From an uncultured Alphaproteobacteria bacterium (GTDB taxonomy: Bacteria > Pseudomonadota > Alphaproteobacteria > RF32 > CAG-239), in NCBI GenBank assembly GCA_944392225.1, contig CALXWB010000010.1, positions 1 through 46,105 of the forward strand: DNA of 46,105 bases, written 5' to 3'. The notes under the pieces are model-generated. The model saw nothing but the letters and a program-made list of their open reading frames with translations. It was not told the origin of the DNA and made no database searches. This document shows positions 35,901 through 43,899 of the stretch, in pieces. Position numbers and translations under genes: made by a program. Numbering within the stretch: the stretch's first letter is position 1; each line of letters opens with the position of its first letter.

Positions 35901-36185
35901 ATGAAAACAATTACCCGTGCAGATGTTGCTGAAACGATTTATGAAGAAATTGGTTTGTCCAGAAAAGATTCGAACGATATTTTGGATATGATATTAGATG
36001 AGATTGTCAATGAATTAAGCAACGGCAACGATGTAAAATTGTCTTCTTTCGGCACATTTTCTTTAAGAGACAAAAAAGCTCGTGCCGGACGCAACCCCAA
36101 AACCGGTGTTGAAGCCGTGATTACATCACGCCGCGTCATTTCTTTCAAGCCTTCTCAAACCATGAGAAAAATAATCAACGCCTAA
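35901..36185 (+). CDS. ihfA: Integration host factor alpha subunit
   Basis: IHF bends DNA at specific sites as an alpha/beta heterodimer. The 94-residue product has the DNA-binding arm with GRNPKTGVEAVI (about 63-74), the VKLSSFGTFSLRDKKAR strand and the C-terminal RRVISFKPSQTMRKIIN. The position after fabH and before a MerR gene is the alphaproteobacterial ihfA position, which favours IhfA over HU. AGAGGA lies about 12 bases before the ATG. A 106-base gap separates it from fabH. Confidence 0.92.
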   Translation: MKTITRADVAETIYEEIGLSRKDSNDILDMILDEIVNELSNGNDVKLSSFGTFSLRDKKARAGRNPKTGVEAVITSRRVISFKPSQTMRKIINA

Positions 36186-36204
36186 GATTTGAGAGGGGGA
36201 ACTC

Positions 36205-36621
36205 ATGGCTGTCAACAAAAGTAAGGCAGCGTTTCGAACCATTGCCGAAGTTGCCGAAGAGTTAGGTGTGGCAACGCATGTTTTGCGTTTTTGGGAAACC
36301 AAGTTTCCGCAAATCAAGCCAATGAAGAGAAACGGCGGTCGACGGTATTATCGCCCGGATGATGTTGAAATTGTCAAAACCATCAAAGACTTTTTATATA
36401 ACAAACGTTACACGATTGAAGGTGTGCAAAAAGTTTTTAAGGAAAAAGGCTTAAAAAACATTTTGGGAGAAGAGATTCAAAAAGACTTTTTTGAAGAGGT
36501 AATTCCCGATGTTAAGCTCGATTTGCAAAGCCGCGAGTTCATCACCAGCTTGATAGACGAGCTGAAAGAAATGAAACAAGGCCTGGAACAAACCTTAAAC
36601 AAAATAGAGAAAGCTTCTTAA
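36205..36621 (+). CDS. MerR family transcriptional regulator (ihfA-linked)
   Basis: The 138-residue product has an N-terminal MerR winged helix ([25 protein letters not shown]) with the [14 protein letters not shown] wing. A C-terminal coiled-coil tail (about 100-138) follows. No effector-binding domain or conserved cysteine is present. It begins 19 bases after ihfA with GAGAGGGGGA upstream and ends inside a terminator hairpin. This gene is a conserved neighbour of ihfA in alphaproteobacteria; its targets are unknown. Confidence 0.9.
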   Translation: MAVNKSKAAFRTIAEVAEELGVATHVLRFWETKFPQIKPMKRNGGRRYYRPDDVEIVKTIKDFLYNKRYTIEGVQKVFKEKGLKNILGEEIQKDFFEEVIPDVKLDLQSREFITSLIDELKEMKQGLEQTLNKIEKAS

Positions 36622-36634
36622 CGAAGCTTTTTTT
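36610..36634 (+). terminator. Terminator of ihfA-merR, containing the merR stop
   Basis: AAAGCTTC (36610-36617) and GAAGCTTT (36623-36630) form an 8-bp stem followed by T. The merR stop codon (36619-36621) is in the loop. Confidence 0.82.
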
Positions 36635-36657
36635 ATGCAAGAGAACAGGAGAAAAAT

Positions 36658-37104
36658 ATGACTGATAAAGAATTTTTGCAAGCAGCTATTGATGAGAGCA
36701 AGTTATCGATTGAAAGTGGGAGTTCCCCTTTCGGAGCCGTGATTGTCAAAGATGGCAAGATTATTGCCAAAGCACATAATACGGTTGTGATAGACAATGA
36801 CCCCACGGCTCATGCCGAGGTCAACTGCATCAGAAAAGCCTGCAAAGAGTTAGGAACTTTTGATTTGAGCAGCTGTGTGCTCTATACTTCATGTGAGCCA
36901 TGCCCAATGTGTTTAAACTCAGCCAAATGGGCGAACATTGCCGAGGTTTATTATGCAGCCACGCGTGATGATGCTGATGCAATAGGTTTCAGAGACCGAG
37001 TGTTTTATGAAGAAGATACCATAAATTTGCATCATATTGATTTGAGGTCTGCGCGTGGTGTGATGGATGATTGGTACGCTGATACCAATAAAAGACCTTA
37101 CTAA
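36658..37104 (+). CDS. guaD: Guanine deaminase-like nucleoside/base deaminase
   Basis: The 148-residue product is a zinc-dependent cytidine-deaminase-fold enzyme. Zinc and catalytic residues are His52 and Glu54 in NDPTAHAEVNCIRKAC, and Cys82 and Cys85 in TSCEPCPMC. The NDPTAHAEV form and the C-terminal region match Bacillus-type guanine deaminase more than TadA, which would have a different C-terminus and usually an essential locus. It probably converts guanine to xanthine. AACAGGAG lies before the ATG. It is flanked by terminators on both sides. Confidence 0.82.
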   Translation: MTDKEFLQAAIDESKLSIESGSSPFGAVIVKDGKIIAKAHNTVVIDNDPTAHAEVNCIRKACKELGTFDLSSCVLYTSCEPCPMCLNSAKWANIAEVYYAATRDDADAIGFRDRVFYEEDTINLHHIDLRSARGVMDDWYADTNKRPY

Positions 37105-37111
37105 AAAAAGC

Positions 37112-37144
37112 AAAAGCTCTGATATAAAAATCAGAGCTTTTTTG
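37112..37144. terminator. Bidirectional terminator after the guanine deaminase gene
   Basis: AAAAGCTCTGAT (37112-37123) and ATCAGAGCTTTT (37130-37141) pair perfectly, with T following on the plus strand and T-rich sequence on the minus strand. It serves both converging genes. Confidence 0.9.
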
Positions 37145-37159
37145 TTGAACATTAAGAGT

Positions 37160-37903
37160 TTACTTCAACGAAGCATATTCAATTCTTTTACGGATTGTTT
37201 TCTTTTCAATCCAGCGATTGAATATATTTAGCTTTTCAACCGCTTTTGTCCTTTTGAAAAAATCTTTCCAATTAATTTGTTTTTGATGCTTGGAAAGATA
37301 AAGAATGTGCTTTTCCCATTGCCCGGGGCGGGTGTAATATGGGTAAACTTCCTCAAAAGGAGCATATTGCTCGACCAACTTTTCGGCAGTTTGAAACAGT
37401 CTATCGGCCATATTTTGATATTGTCCGAGAAGGTGACTACTTTTGAAAATGCCGTCTTGATAAGTATTTTCCATCAACCCGAAGAGGATTTTCAGGGCAT
37501 GGTCTTTGGTCATATCAAATTGCAGGCACTGTTCAGATGCCTTCAGCAGAAAGTTGATACAACCCTCAGTCATCACATGTCCTTCATCCCATTTGGAGGA
37601 ATAATCCCAATATTTTTTTGGCAGAGGTTCTGGCCAAGGCGTTGGATCATGCAAAACCGCCCCACAAGAGAGACGCTGCAAACCGATTTCAAATAAAATC
37701 GGAGCCAGAGTCTGATCTTTGCACGAAATCTCGACAGCATATTCTGCCATCAGATTCAAAAACATGTCATTGATACACCATCTTGAGCCTTTAGGTCCGG
37801 CCATTTGGGGCAAGACAACATTGTCCACAATTTCTTGCCAAGATTTTGAAGATAAGTTTTTCTCTCCCGTAATACGTTCAATGTAAGAAATAATCTTTTC
37901 CAT
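37160..37903 (-). CDS. Hypothetical protein (247 aa)
   Basis: I do not recognise this 247-residue protein. It is soluble and helical, rich in Trp, Tyr and Phe. Notable stretches are MAGPKGSRWCINDMFLN (about 34-50) and DPTPWPEPLPKKYWDYSSKWDEG (about 86-108). The C-terminus is basic. There is no signal peptide or recognised motif. The ATG at 37903 lacks a clear ribosome site, but a good promoter lies 42 bases upstream. It is convergent with the deaminase gene. Confidence 0.72.
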   Translation of the reverse strand: MEKIISYIERITGEKNLSSKSWQEIVDNVVLPQMAGPKGSRWCINDMFLNLMAEYAVEISCKDQTLAPILFEIGLQRLSCGAVLHDPTPWPEPLPKKYWDYSSKWDEGHVMTEGCINFLLKASEQCLQFDMTKDHALKILFGLMENTYQDGIFKSSHLLGQYQNMADRLFQTAEKLVEQYAPFEEVYPYYTRPGQWEKHILYLSKHQKQINWKDFFKRTKAVEKLNIFNRWIEKKTIRKRIEYASLK

Positions 37904-37944
37904 ATTTTAATAATTTTAAATGAGTAATAATTTTATTGAAAAGT

Positions 37945-37972
37945 AATATAGCATATTTTTTTTGATAGTCAA
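37945..37972 (-). promoter_or_regulatory. Promoter for the 37160-37903 gene
   Basis: On the minus strand TTGACT is followed after 16 bp by TATATT, with TGC just before the -10 (extended -10). Confidence 0.6.
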
Positions 37973-37981
37973 TTTTTTTGT

Positions 37982-38467
37982 CTATAATTCGAGGCCGTTC
38001 AGCCAAAATGCCAATTTTTTGTCAAAAGAAAGAGCGGCATTAGCCGGGCTTGTCGAAGGCAAAACAAATTGTTGATATTTTTCCAAAAGCTGAGGATGAA
38101 ATTTTTTAAAGATTTGAAAAGATTTTTGTCCGTTAAAAATCAGCCGGCAGATATGCGGATGCGTTTCAAGAAGTGTTTCAAAATCATTCGGAATCATGTT
38201 CTTGATATTGCTGTCCAAACTGCCGTTGCGCTCACAAAACTTAAGATTGTCCCACAACGCCAGTTGATGCGATAGGATGCAAGCTTTTTTCTCGGCAAAG
38301 TTTGAAAATTCAACACCATTATGATAAAGCTTGGCAATAATCTTCCAAAAGGCATTGCGCGGGTGCGCATAATATTCGCCCGCATTTAAAGATTTCACGC
38401 TCGGCATGGTGCCGATAATCAAAATTCGTGAATCTTCATCAATAATCGGCGGAAAGCACTCAATCAT
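37982..38467 (-). CDS. DNA-deoxyinosine glycosylase-type protein (UDG superfamily)
   Basis: The 161-residue product is a small uracil-DNA-glycosylase-fold enzyme. It has LIIGTMPSVKSLNAGEYYAH leading into PRNAFW (16-41) and the C-terminal LPSTSPANAALSF. These match the family of hypoxanthine/deoxyinosine glycosylases, which excise deaminated adenine from DNA. I use ATG 38467, which overlaps the EFR1 gene end by 8 bases; the longer frame to 38605 would lie inside EFR1. It is the last gene of a minus-strand run. Substrate preference is inferred from family. Confidence 0.82.
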   Translation of the reverse strand: MIECFPPIIDEDSRILIIGTMPSVKSLNAGEYYAHPRNAFWKIIAKLYHNGVEFSNFAEKKACILSHQLALWDNLKFCERNGSLDSNIKNMIPNDFETLLETHPHICRLIFNGQKSFQIFKKFHPQLLEKYQQFVLPSTSPANAALSFDKKLAFWLNGLEL

Positions 38468-39209
38468 GAGGCAAATATTCCTTTTTGAAAAAGTAGCGTT
38501 TTTTGCCTTTGGTAAAATGCCCGCATTGAATGGCTTCAGTCGGGCAATGGTGCAAACAAGCTTGACACATGGCACAGTTGCCGTTCCACTCTGGGAAAGG
38601 GGCAAGCGTGATGTTTTTCATCGGGCAAACTTTGGCGCAAAGCCCGCATTGAATGCATTTGTCTTTTTCCACATAGAAAGATTTGTCTGAAGAAAAACGG
38701 CGGAACAGCGGGGCAATTTTGCTCAAAATCGATAAGCCGCGTTTGATGGAAATCACGTTTTTTTCCGCTTCAACCGCGGCGGCAATTTCTTGCAAGCGGC
38801 TTTGAGCTTGGCGCAAGATTTTGCTGCGTTTGGCCTCCGAATCAATCTTCAAAAACGGTGCCAAAAGATAGTTATTGGGCATATTGACGGAAAAAGCGGC
38901 ATTAAGCGTGAGCCCTTTGGAAGATAAGGCTTTTTTGAATACTTTGTCCACGCCGCCGGCTTGGGAATGGCAAGTGGCCACCATGTAGATATAATTATCG
39001 GTTTGAAGGTTAAGCCGCGCAATAAACTGATACATGCAGGCCGGTGCATCCCAGGCATAAATCGGAAAAACAAAGCCGATTTTTTCGCCTGCTGCAGGGG
39101 TATAATCCGATTTGGCAGCCATAATCGGGGTGGCGTGGTCGACAAGCTTATGTGCGAGTTCTTCGGCCACCCATTGCGAATTTCCCGTGCCGGAAAAATA
39201 AAAAATCAT
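38460..39209 (-). CDS. EFR1-family ferredoxin-flavodoxin fusion protein
   Basis: The 249-residue protein has an N-terminal flavodoxin-like domain with the FMN phosphate loop FSGTGNSQWVA (5-15). The C-terminus carries two 4Fe-4S ferredoxin sites (Cys185, 188, 191, 195 and Cys212, 215, 218, 222). Proteins of this type are intramolecular electron carriers found mostly in anaerobes and gut bacteria; partners are unknown. It starts 3 bases after the CoA-disulfide reductase stop region and overlaps the glycosylase gene by 8 bases, so all three are probably cotranscribed. Confidence 0.9.
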   Translation of the reverse strand: MIFYFSGTGNSQWVAEELAHKLVDHATPIMAAKSDYTPAAGEKIGFVFPIYAWDAPACMYQFIARLNLQTDNYIYMVATCHSQAGGVDKVFKKALSSKGLTLNAAFSVNMPNNYLLAPFLKIDSEAKRSKILRQAQSRLQEIAAAVEAEKNVISIKRGLSILSKIAPLFRRFSSDKSFYVEKDKCIQCGLCAKVCPMKNITLAPFPEWNGNCAMCQACLHHCPTEAIQCGHFTKGKKRYFFKKEYLPHD

Positions 39210-39212
39210 GGA

Positions 39213-40814
39213 CTAGTCCTTTTGAGCCTTATATTGTGAAAATCCGCCGGCATAACTGAACACATTGTCAAAGCCGTTTTGGTTCAAAATACAAGAGGCC
39301 AGATAGCTGTTATAACCAATCATACAGTGCAGAAGCACGGGTTTGTCATGAGGTATTTCTTTCAAGCGCGATCTGAGTTGTGCCAGAGGAATATTCACGG
39401 CATTGGGCAGATGTCCGGCTTCGTGCATGGCAGGCGAGCGCACATCAACCACATACATATTTTGAAAATCGGCTCCAAAATAGGGCTTGAGACGATTCTC
39501 TTCCACATTTTGAATGGCCATGCCGATGAGGTTAATCGGGTCTTTGGCGGAAGAATAGGGCGGGGCATAGCAAAGCTCGGCATCACGCAAATCTTTGTAA
39601 GTGCCGTTCAAGCGCATGATGGTAGCGATAATGTCGATTCTCTTATCCACGCCCTCGGCACCGATAGCCTGGGCACCGAGAATTTTCCCTTCCGCATTAT
39701 AAATGACCTTCAAAGCCAGAGGTTTGGCATTGGGATAATATCCGGCATGAGATTTGCCCCAAATGAGCATTTTTTTGTAAGGGATATTTTTCTTAATGAG
39801 CTGTCTTTCATTATTGCCGGTAAATGCGGCGGTAAGACCGAAAACCTGAACCACGCCGGAACCTTGAGAGCCGGTATAAGGATAAGGTTTGCCGAAAATG
39901 TGGTCGGCAATCAAACGACCTTGACGGTTGGCAGGACCGGCAAGGGCAATGGTCGTTTCTGCCCCGCCGATAAAATCTTTAACCGCCACATTATCGCCGC
40001 AGGCATAAATATCGGCAAAATTGGTTTGCATAAACTCGTTGGTGCGGATAGCGCCTGTGGGAAGTGTTTCAATGCCTGCGGCACTGACGATTTTTGTTTC
40101 CGGTCGCACGCCGAGAGCCAAGATGAGCATATCTGACTCAATTTTGTCATTGGAAGAAAGAATGAGTTTCCCTTTTTTGATGTTGAGAATATTGGTATTA
40201 AGGTAGAGATTGATGCCTTTGTTTTTGAGCTCTTTATGAATGAGGTTGACCATGTCGGCATCAAGTGGAGCCAAAACTTGTGGTGCAAGCTCAATCAGAT
40301 TGACGTTTAAGCCGGCCTTGATGAGATTTTCGGCCATTTCCACACCGATAAAACCGCCGCCGATAACGCTGGCAGTTTTGGGGTGATGTTCATTAATATA
40401 AGCTTTAACGGCATCGGCATCGGCAAGGTGTCGAATGGTAAAATGCGGCATATTATCCAAACCGTCAAGCGGTGGAACAAAAGGTTTGCTGCCTGTGGCA
40501 ATAACCAGCTTATCAAAAGCAATTTCTTCGCCGTTGAGTGTTGTCACGCTTTTAGATTCGGGATCAATTTTGACCACTTCACTATTGAGGCAAACCTTGA
40601 TATTGAAATTTTTTTCAAAAAGAGCAGGGGAAGAAACCATCAGCTCATCGCGGTCGGCAATCACGTTTCCGCAGTAGTAGGGCAAGCCGCAGTTGGCAAT
40701 GGAAATCTCGTTTGTTTTTTCCAAGATTACAATTTCAGCCTGTTCGTTCAAGCGTCTCAAGCGTGAGGCACAACTGGCACCGCCGGCGCCACCGCCGATA
40801 ATCACAACTTTCAT
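39213..40814 (-). CDS. CoA-disulfide reductase with C-terminal rhodanese domain
   Basis: The 533-residue flavoprotein belongs to the pyridine-nucleotide disulfide oxidoreductases. Landmarks are the FAD site VVIIGGGAGGASCASRLRRL, the single active-site cysteine Cys42 in ANCGLPYY and the NAD(P)H site SVIGGGFIGVEMAE. The second FAD motif is in the IYACGDNVAV region. The C-terminal rhodanese domain (about 445-533) has catalytic Cys497 in LHCMIGYNS. Known relatives reduce CoA disulfide, CoA persulfide or polysulfide with NAD(P)H. AAGGAG lies upstream of the ATG. It lies downstream of the MerR gene and may share its transcript. Confidence 0.9.
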   Translation of the reverse strand: MKVVIIGGGAGGASCASRLRRLNEQAEIVILEKTNEISIANCGLPYYCGNVIADRDELMVSSPALFEKNFNIKVCLNSEVVKIDPESKSVTTLNGEEIAFDKLVIATGSKPFVPPLDGLDNMPHFTIRHLADADAVKAYINEHHPKTASVIGGGFIGVEMAENLIKAGLNVNLIELAPQVLAPLDADMVNLIHKELKNKGINLYLNTNILNIKKGKLILSSNDKIESDMLILALGVRPETKIVSAAGIETLPTGAIRTNEFMQTNFADIYACGDNVAVKDFIGGAETTIALAGPANRQGRLIADHIFGKPYPYTGSQGSGVVQVFGLTAAFTGNNERQLIKKNIPYKKMLIWGKSHAGYYPNAKPLALKVIYNAEGKILGAQAIGAEGVDKRIDIIATIMRLNGTYKDLRDAELCYAPPYSSAKDPINLIGMAIQNVEENRLKPYFGADFQNMYVVDVRSPAMHEAGHLPNAVNIPLAQLRSRLKEIPHDKPVLLHCMIGYNSYLASCILNQNGFDNVFSYAGGFSQYKAQKD

Positions 40815-40905
40815 TTTCTTCTCCTTATGTTCATTTATTTGAGTTTAAGCGTAAACAAAAAAAGAAGATTGGTCAATACAACTCAAAGTCTATGCAAAAA
40901 AATAT

Positions 40906-41334
40906 TTAGTCTTCAAAAAGCTTGTTTTTTTCTTTGAGCAATTCGGGGTGGCGATCAAAAACATTAAGATCGCCGTGTTTGGCGGCATCTTCATAATATT
41001 TAATTTTGAAGTTGATTTTTGCCAAATGTTTTTCCCATTTGGCTTTTTGTTCTTCCACGTGCTTTTTTTGCTCAATAAACATATTCAGGCGTTGCGGAAT
41101 GGTGGAATCTCCCTCCATGCACCAGTCAATATATTGCTTGATTTGTTTCAAGGGCAGGCCGGTGCCTTTGAGGCATTCAATGATTTTTAGCCATTCAATG
41201 TCGGATTCGGTAAATGCGCGCAGGCCGGAAGAAGTTTTTTTAACAAAAGGGAGCAAACCTTCTTTGTCATAAAAACGCAAGGTATGTGCGGTCAATCCGA
41301 CCATTTTGGCCGCTTCGCCGATAGAGTAACTCAT
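40906..41334 (-). CDS. MerR family regulator, AdhR/NmlR-like
   Basis: The 142-residue regulator has a MerR helix-turn-helix (YSIGEAAKMVGLTAHTLRFY), a wing with GLRAF, and a dimer coiled coil (about 85-120). Cys54 in IIECLKGTGL matches the cysteine position of the aldehyde/quinone-sensing AdhR and NmlR groups. The block WCMEGDSTIPQRL is also typical of them. I use ATG 41334 with AAGGAG upstream; the frame open to 41454 runs through the promoter. It is divergent from the iron alcohol dehydrogenase and probably controls it through the palindrome at 41402-41417. The inducer is inferred. Confidence 0.88.
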   Translation of the reverse strand: MSYSIGEAAKMVGLTAHTLRFYDKEGLLPFVKKTSSGLRAFTESDIEWLKIIECLKGTGLPLKQIKQYIDWCMEGDSTIPQRLNMFIEQKKHVEEQKAKWEKHLAKINFKIKYYEDAAKHGDLNVFDRHPELLKEKNKLFED

Positions 41335-41359
41335 TTTTAATCTCCTTAAAGTTATCCTC

Positions 41360-41388
41360 AAGGTAAATAAAAATAAAATAAATGTCAA
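41360..41388 (-). promoter_or_regulatory. Candidate promoter of the merR gene (and possibly CoADR-EFR1-glycosylase)
   Basis: On the minus strand TTGACA (41383-41388) is followed after 17 bp by TACCTT (41360-41365), 25 bases before the ATG. It is separate from but next to the palindromic operator of the opposite promoter. Confidence 0.5.
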
Positions 41389-41396
41389 GAAAATGC

Positions 41397-41427
41397 TTGA
41401 CTTAGAGTTAACTCTAAAGATTAAGCT
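41397..41427 (+). promoter_or_regulatory. MerR-type promoter/operator of the alcohol dehydrogenase operon
   Basis: TTGACT (41397-41402) and TAAGCT (41422-41427) are 19 bp apart, the long spacer typical of MerR-activated promoters. The spacer holds a perfect 16-bp palindrome, TTAGAGTTAACTCTAA (41402-41417). MerR regulators twist such promoters to allow initiation, and this layout strongly suggests the neighbouring regulator binds here. Confidence 0.82.
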
Positions 41428-41474
41428 ATCGGCAGAAAGATTCGTTAACCTCAATTAAAAAAGGAGAAAACAAA

Positions 41475-42644
41475 ATGAGTTTTGATTTTTATCTACCCAC
41501 TCACATTCTGTTTGGCGCCGGAGAATTGAACAATCTGCACAAGCAAAACCTGGGCGGTAAAAAAGCTTTGCTAGTCATCTCAAACGGTAAGTCAGCCAAA
41601 GCCAACGGCTATTTGGACAGAGTGGAAGAGCAGTTGCAAAAAGCAGGTGTGGAATTTGTTTTGTTTAATGAGGTTGAGCCCAATCCGCTGAAATCCACCG
41701 TGATGAGAGGCGCCGAGGTTGCCAGAAAAAATAAATGCGACGTCGTGGTCGCTTTGGGTGGCGGAAGTGTAATGGATGCATCCAAAGCCATTGCCGCCAT
41801 GGCCGTCAACGAGGGCGATTTGTGGGATTATATATATTTTGGTAAAGGCAAAAAGAAAGAGCTTAAAAATAAACCTTTGCCGCTGGTTGCCATCACCACC
41901 ACCGCCGGCACCGGTTCGGAAGCAGACGCCGGTGCAGTCATCACCAATCCCGAAACCAACGAAAAAACCGCATTTTTCACCCCATATTCTTTCCCGATTG
42001 TCTCTGTTGTTGACCCGGAGTTGATGACCACCGTTCCGCCGCACATGACCGCTTATCAAGGTTTTGATGCCTTGTTTCATAGTGTGGAAGGTTATATTTC
42101 AAACAAAGCTAATCTGATGAGCGATATGTTGGCCTTAAGCGTGATTGAGCACGTTGGCCGCAACTTGGCTGAAACCGTTAAAAACGGCAAGAACATTGAA
42201 GCCAGAGAGAAAGTTGCTTTCGGCAACACCATGTCAGGTTTTGTGATGACGGTCGGCACTTGCACCAGTGAACACTCTCTGGAGCATGCTTTGTCGGCAT
42301 ATCATCAAGAATTGCCGCATGGCGCAGGTCTGATTATGATTAGTAAGGCTTATTACACCCACTTCATCAACCAACACGTTTGCGATGACAGATTCATCAG
42401 AATGGCCAAAGCTTTGGGTATGGAAGATGCCAAAGAGCCGATGGATTTTGTTAAAGCTTTGGTTAAGTTACAAGAAGATTGCGGCGTGGCTGATTTGAAA
42501 ATGTCGGATTATGGCATTAAGCCCGAAGAATTTCCGGCCATGGCAGAAAATGCTTTAGATTGCATGAACTTCTTGTTTGTAAATGACCGCAAAGCCTTAA
42601 GCAAGGAAGATTGCATCGCCATTTATCAGGCTTCTTATAAATAA
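41475..42644 (+). CDS. Iron-containing (group III) alcohol dehydrogenase
   Basis: The 389-residue enzyme interconverts alcohols and aldehydes with NAD(P)H. It has the nucleotide-binding VVALGGGSVMDASKAIA, TTTAGTGSEADAGAV and metal ligands around VVDPELM, GFDALFHSVEGY and the histidines in SEHSLEHALSAYHQELPHGAG. AAGGAGAAAACAAA precedes the ATG. It leads the operon controlled by the MerR-type promoter, which suggests aldehyde or quinone detoxification rather than only fermentation. Confidence 0.93.
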   Translation: MSFDFYLPTHILFGAGELNNLHKQNLGGKKALLVISNGKSAKANGYLDRVEEQLQKAGVEFVLFNEVEPNPLKSTVMRGAEVARKNKCDVVVALGGGSVMDASKAIAAMAVNEGDLWDYIYFGKGKKKELKNKPLPLVAITTTAGTGSEADAGAVITNPETNEKTAFFTPYSFPIVSVVDPELMTTVPPHMTAYQGFDALFHSVEGYISNKANLMSDMLALSVIEHVGRNLAETVKNGKNIEAREKVAFGNTMSGFVMTVGTCTSEHSLEHALSAYHQELPHGAGLIMISKAYYTHFINQHVCDDRFIRMAKALGMEDAKEPMDFVKALVKLQEDCGVADLKMSDYGIKPEEFPAMAENALDCMNFLFVNDRKALSKEDCIAIYQASYK

Positions 42645-42655
42645 GGAGATAAAAT

Positions 42656-43126
42656 ATGAAAAAACTTTTGGCATTGGCAGGCTTGAGCTTGCTGATATTT
42701 AACTCTGTTGCAAAGGCACAAGAAATGAAGAAAAGCGAAATTGATACTATTTTTAATCAAGGTGAACCAAATCCATATTCCAAATTTTTCACCGGGCAGA
42801 CTTATCTCAATATGTTGAGCGTGAAGGATGATATCTGGAACGCCCCTGTTGGCAACGTAACTTTTGAGCCGGGCGCCAGAACCAACTGGCACAAACACAG
42901 CGGCGGCCAAATCTTGCTTGTCACGGGCGGCGAGGGTAGATATCAGGAACGCGGCAAAGAGATTCAAATTTTGCATAAAGGCGATGTTGTTCGCATTCCG
43001 CCCGAGGTGGAGCATTGGCATGGCGCCGCGCCCGACAGTTGGTTTGTTCACATTTCCATCGAGAGCAACGGCGCAGATAACAAATCTACCTGGTTGGAGC
43101 CTGTGAGCGATGCCGAGTATAAATAA
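42656..43126 (+). CDS. Exported cupin-domain protein
   Basis: The 156-residue product has a clear signal peptide (1-21, ending AKAQ) and a single cupin barrel. The metal-binding motifs are visible as GARTNWHKHSGGQILLVTGG and IPPEVEHWHGAAPDS. Cupins of this form are common beside carboxymuconolactone decarboxylase-like genes, as here. The substrate is unknown; metal oxidoreductase or isomerase roles are possible. AAGGAG lies upstream. Its end overlaps the next gene by 17 bases. Confidence 0.88.
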   Translation: MKKLLALAGLSLLIFNSVAKAQEMKKSEIDTIFNQGEPNPYSKFFTGQTYLNMLSVKDDIWNAPVGNVTFEPGARTNWHKHSGGQILLVTGGEGRYQERGKEIQILHKGDVVRIPPEVEHWHGAAPDSWFVHISIESNGADNKSTWLEPVSDAEYK

Positions 43127-43898
43127 AAAAATCGGCTTAGCGGCGGTGGTCATCATCGCCGCGGCCGCAGGTTATTGCATGAGAGGAAACACAATGACGG
43201 ATATGAATAAAACCGACCCGGAGTTTGCTGCACTTTGGCAAAACTTTGTAAAAAACGATGTCGAACCGCATGGCAAGCTGGATAAAAATATGCGCACGGC
43301 AGTAAAAATGGCAGCCCATATCGGCGCCGGCGGTAAAGAAAATTATCGCAATGTGATAAGAGAAGCTTTGGCGCAAGGCGTTGACCCGATTGTGATAAAA
43401 GAAACTTTGTATCAAACCGTGCCTTATGCAGGCTTTGCCAAAGTATATGACTTTGTGCTGATAACCAACGAAGAACTGCAAAAGGCTGGTGTGAAATTAC
43501 CGTTAGAAGGACAATCAAACACCACGGTGGAAACAAGGTTGCAAAAAGGCTTGGATACGCAAAGAGACATTTTCGGTAAAGCAAATATTGATTCCATGCG
43601 GGCTAATGCGCCGGAAGAACTGAAACATATTCAAGATTATCTTTCAGCTAACTGCTTTGGCGATTATTACACCAGAAGCGGTCTTGATATCAAACAACGT
43701 GAATTGATTACTTTTAGCACTTTGGTTGCCATGGGTGGCGTGGAACCGCAAGCCAAAGCTCATGCCGGTGCCAACAAAAGCGTGGGTAATGACAAACAAA
43801 TGTTGCTTGATTCCGTTACCGAGATGTTGCCATATATCGGTTATCCGCGAAGCTTGAATGCTATTACGATAATCAATGAAATATATAAAGGAGAATAA
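43110..43898 (+). CDS. Membrane-anchored carboxymuconolactone decarboxylase-like (AhpD-fold) protein
   Basis: The 262-residue product has an N-terminal hydrophobic anchor (about 7-24). Two CMD/AhpD-like helical domains follow (about 58-120 and 160-260), the second with QRELITFSTLVAMGGVEPQ and KAHAGANKSVG. The AhpD-type CxxC pair is absent; the second domain has Val where many relatives have Cys. A thiol-peroxidase-reductase role is therefore unlikely, and a decarboxylase/isomerase-like role is more plausible. It overlaps the cupin gene by 17 bases, so the two probably work together. Confidence 0.85.
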   Translation: MPSINKKIGLAAVVIIAAAAGYCMRGNTMTDMNKTDPEFAALWQNFVKNDVEPHGKLDKNMRTAVKMAAHIGAGGKENYRNVIREALAQGVDPIVIKETLYQTVPYAGFAKVYDFVLITNEELQKAGVKLPLEGQSNTTVETRLQKGLDTQRDIFGKANIDSMRANAPEELKHIQDYLSANCFGDYYTRSGLDIKQRELITFSTLVAMGGVEPQAKAHAGANKSVGNDKQMLLDSVTEMLPYIGYPRSLNAITIINEIYKGE

Positions 43899-43899
43899 G

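Noticed and set aside
39279-40136. Open frame of 285 codons on the plus strand inside the CoA-disulfide reductase gene
   Set aside because: It is a shadow of a gene with all catalytic motifs. The translation has no recognisable domain.
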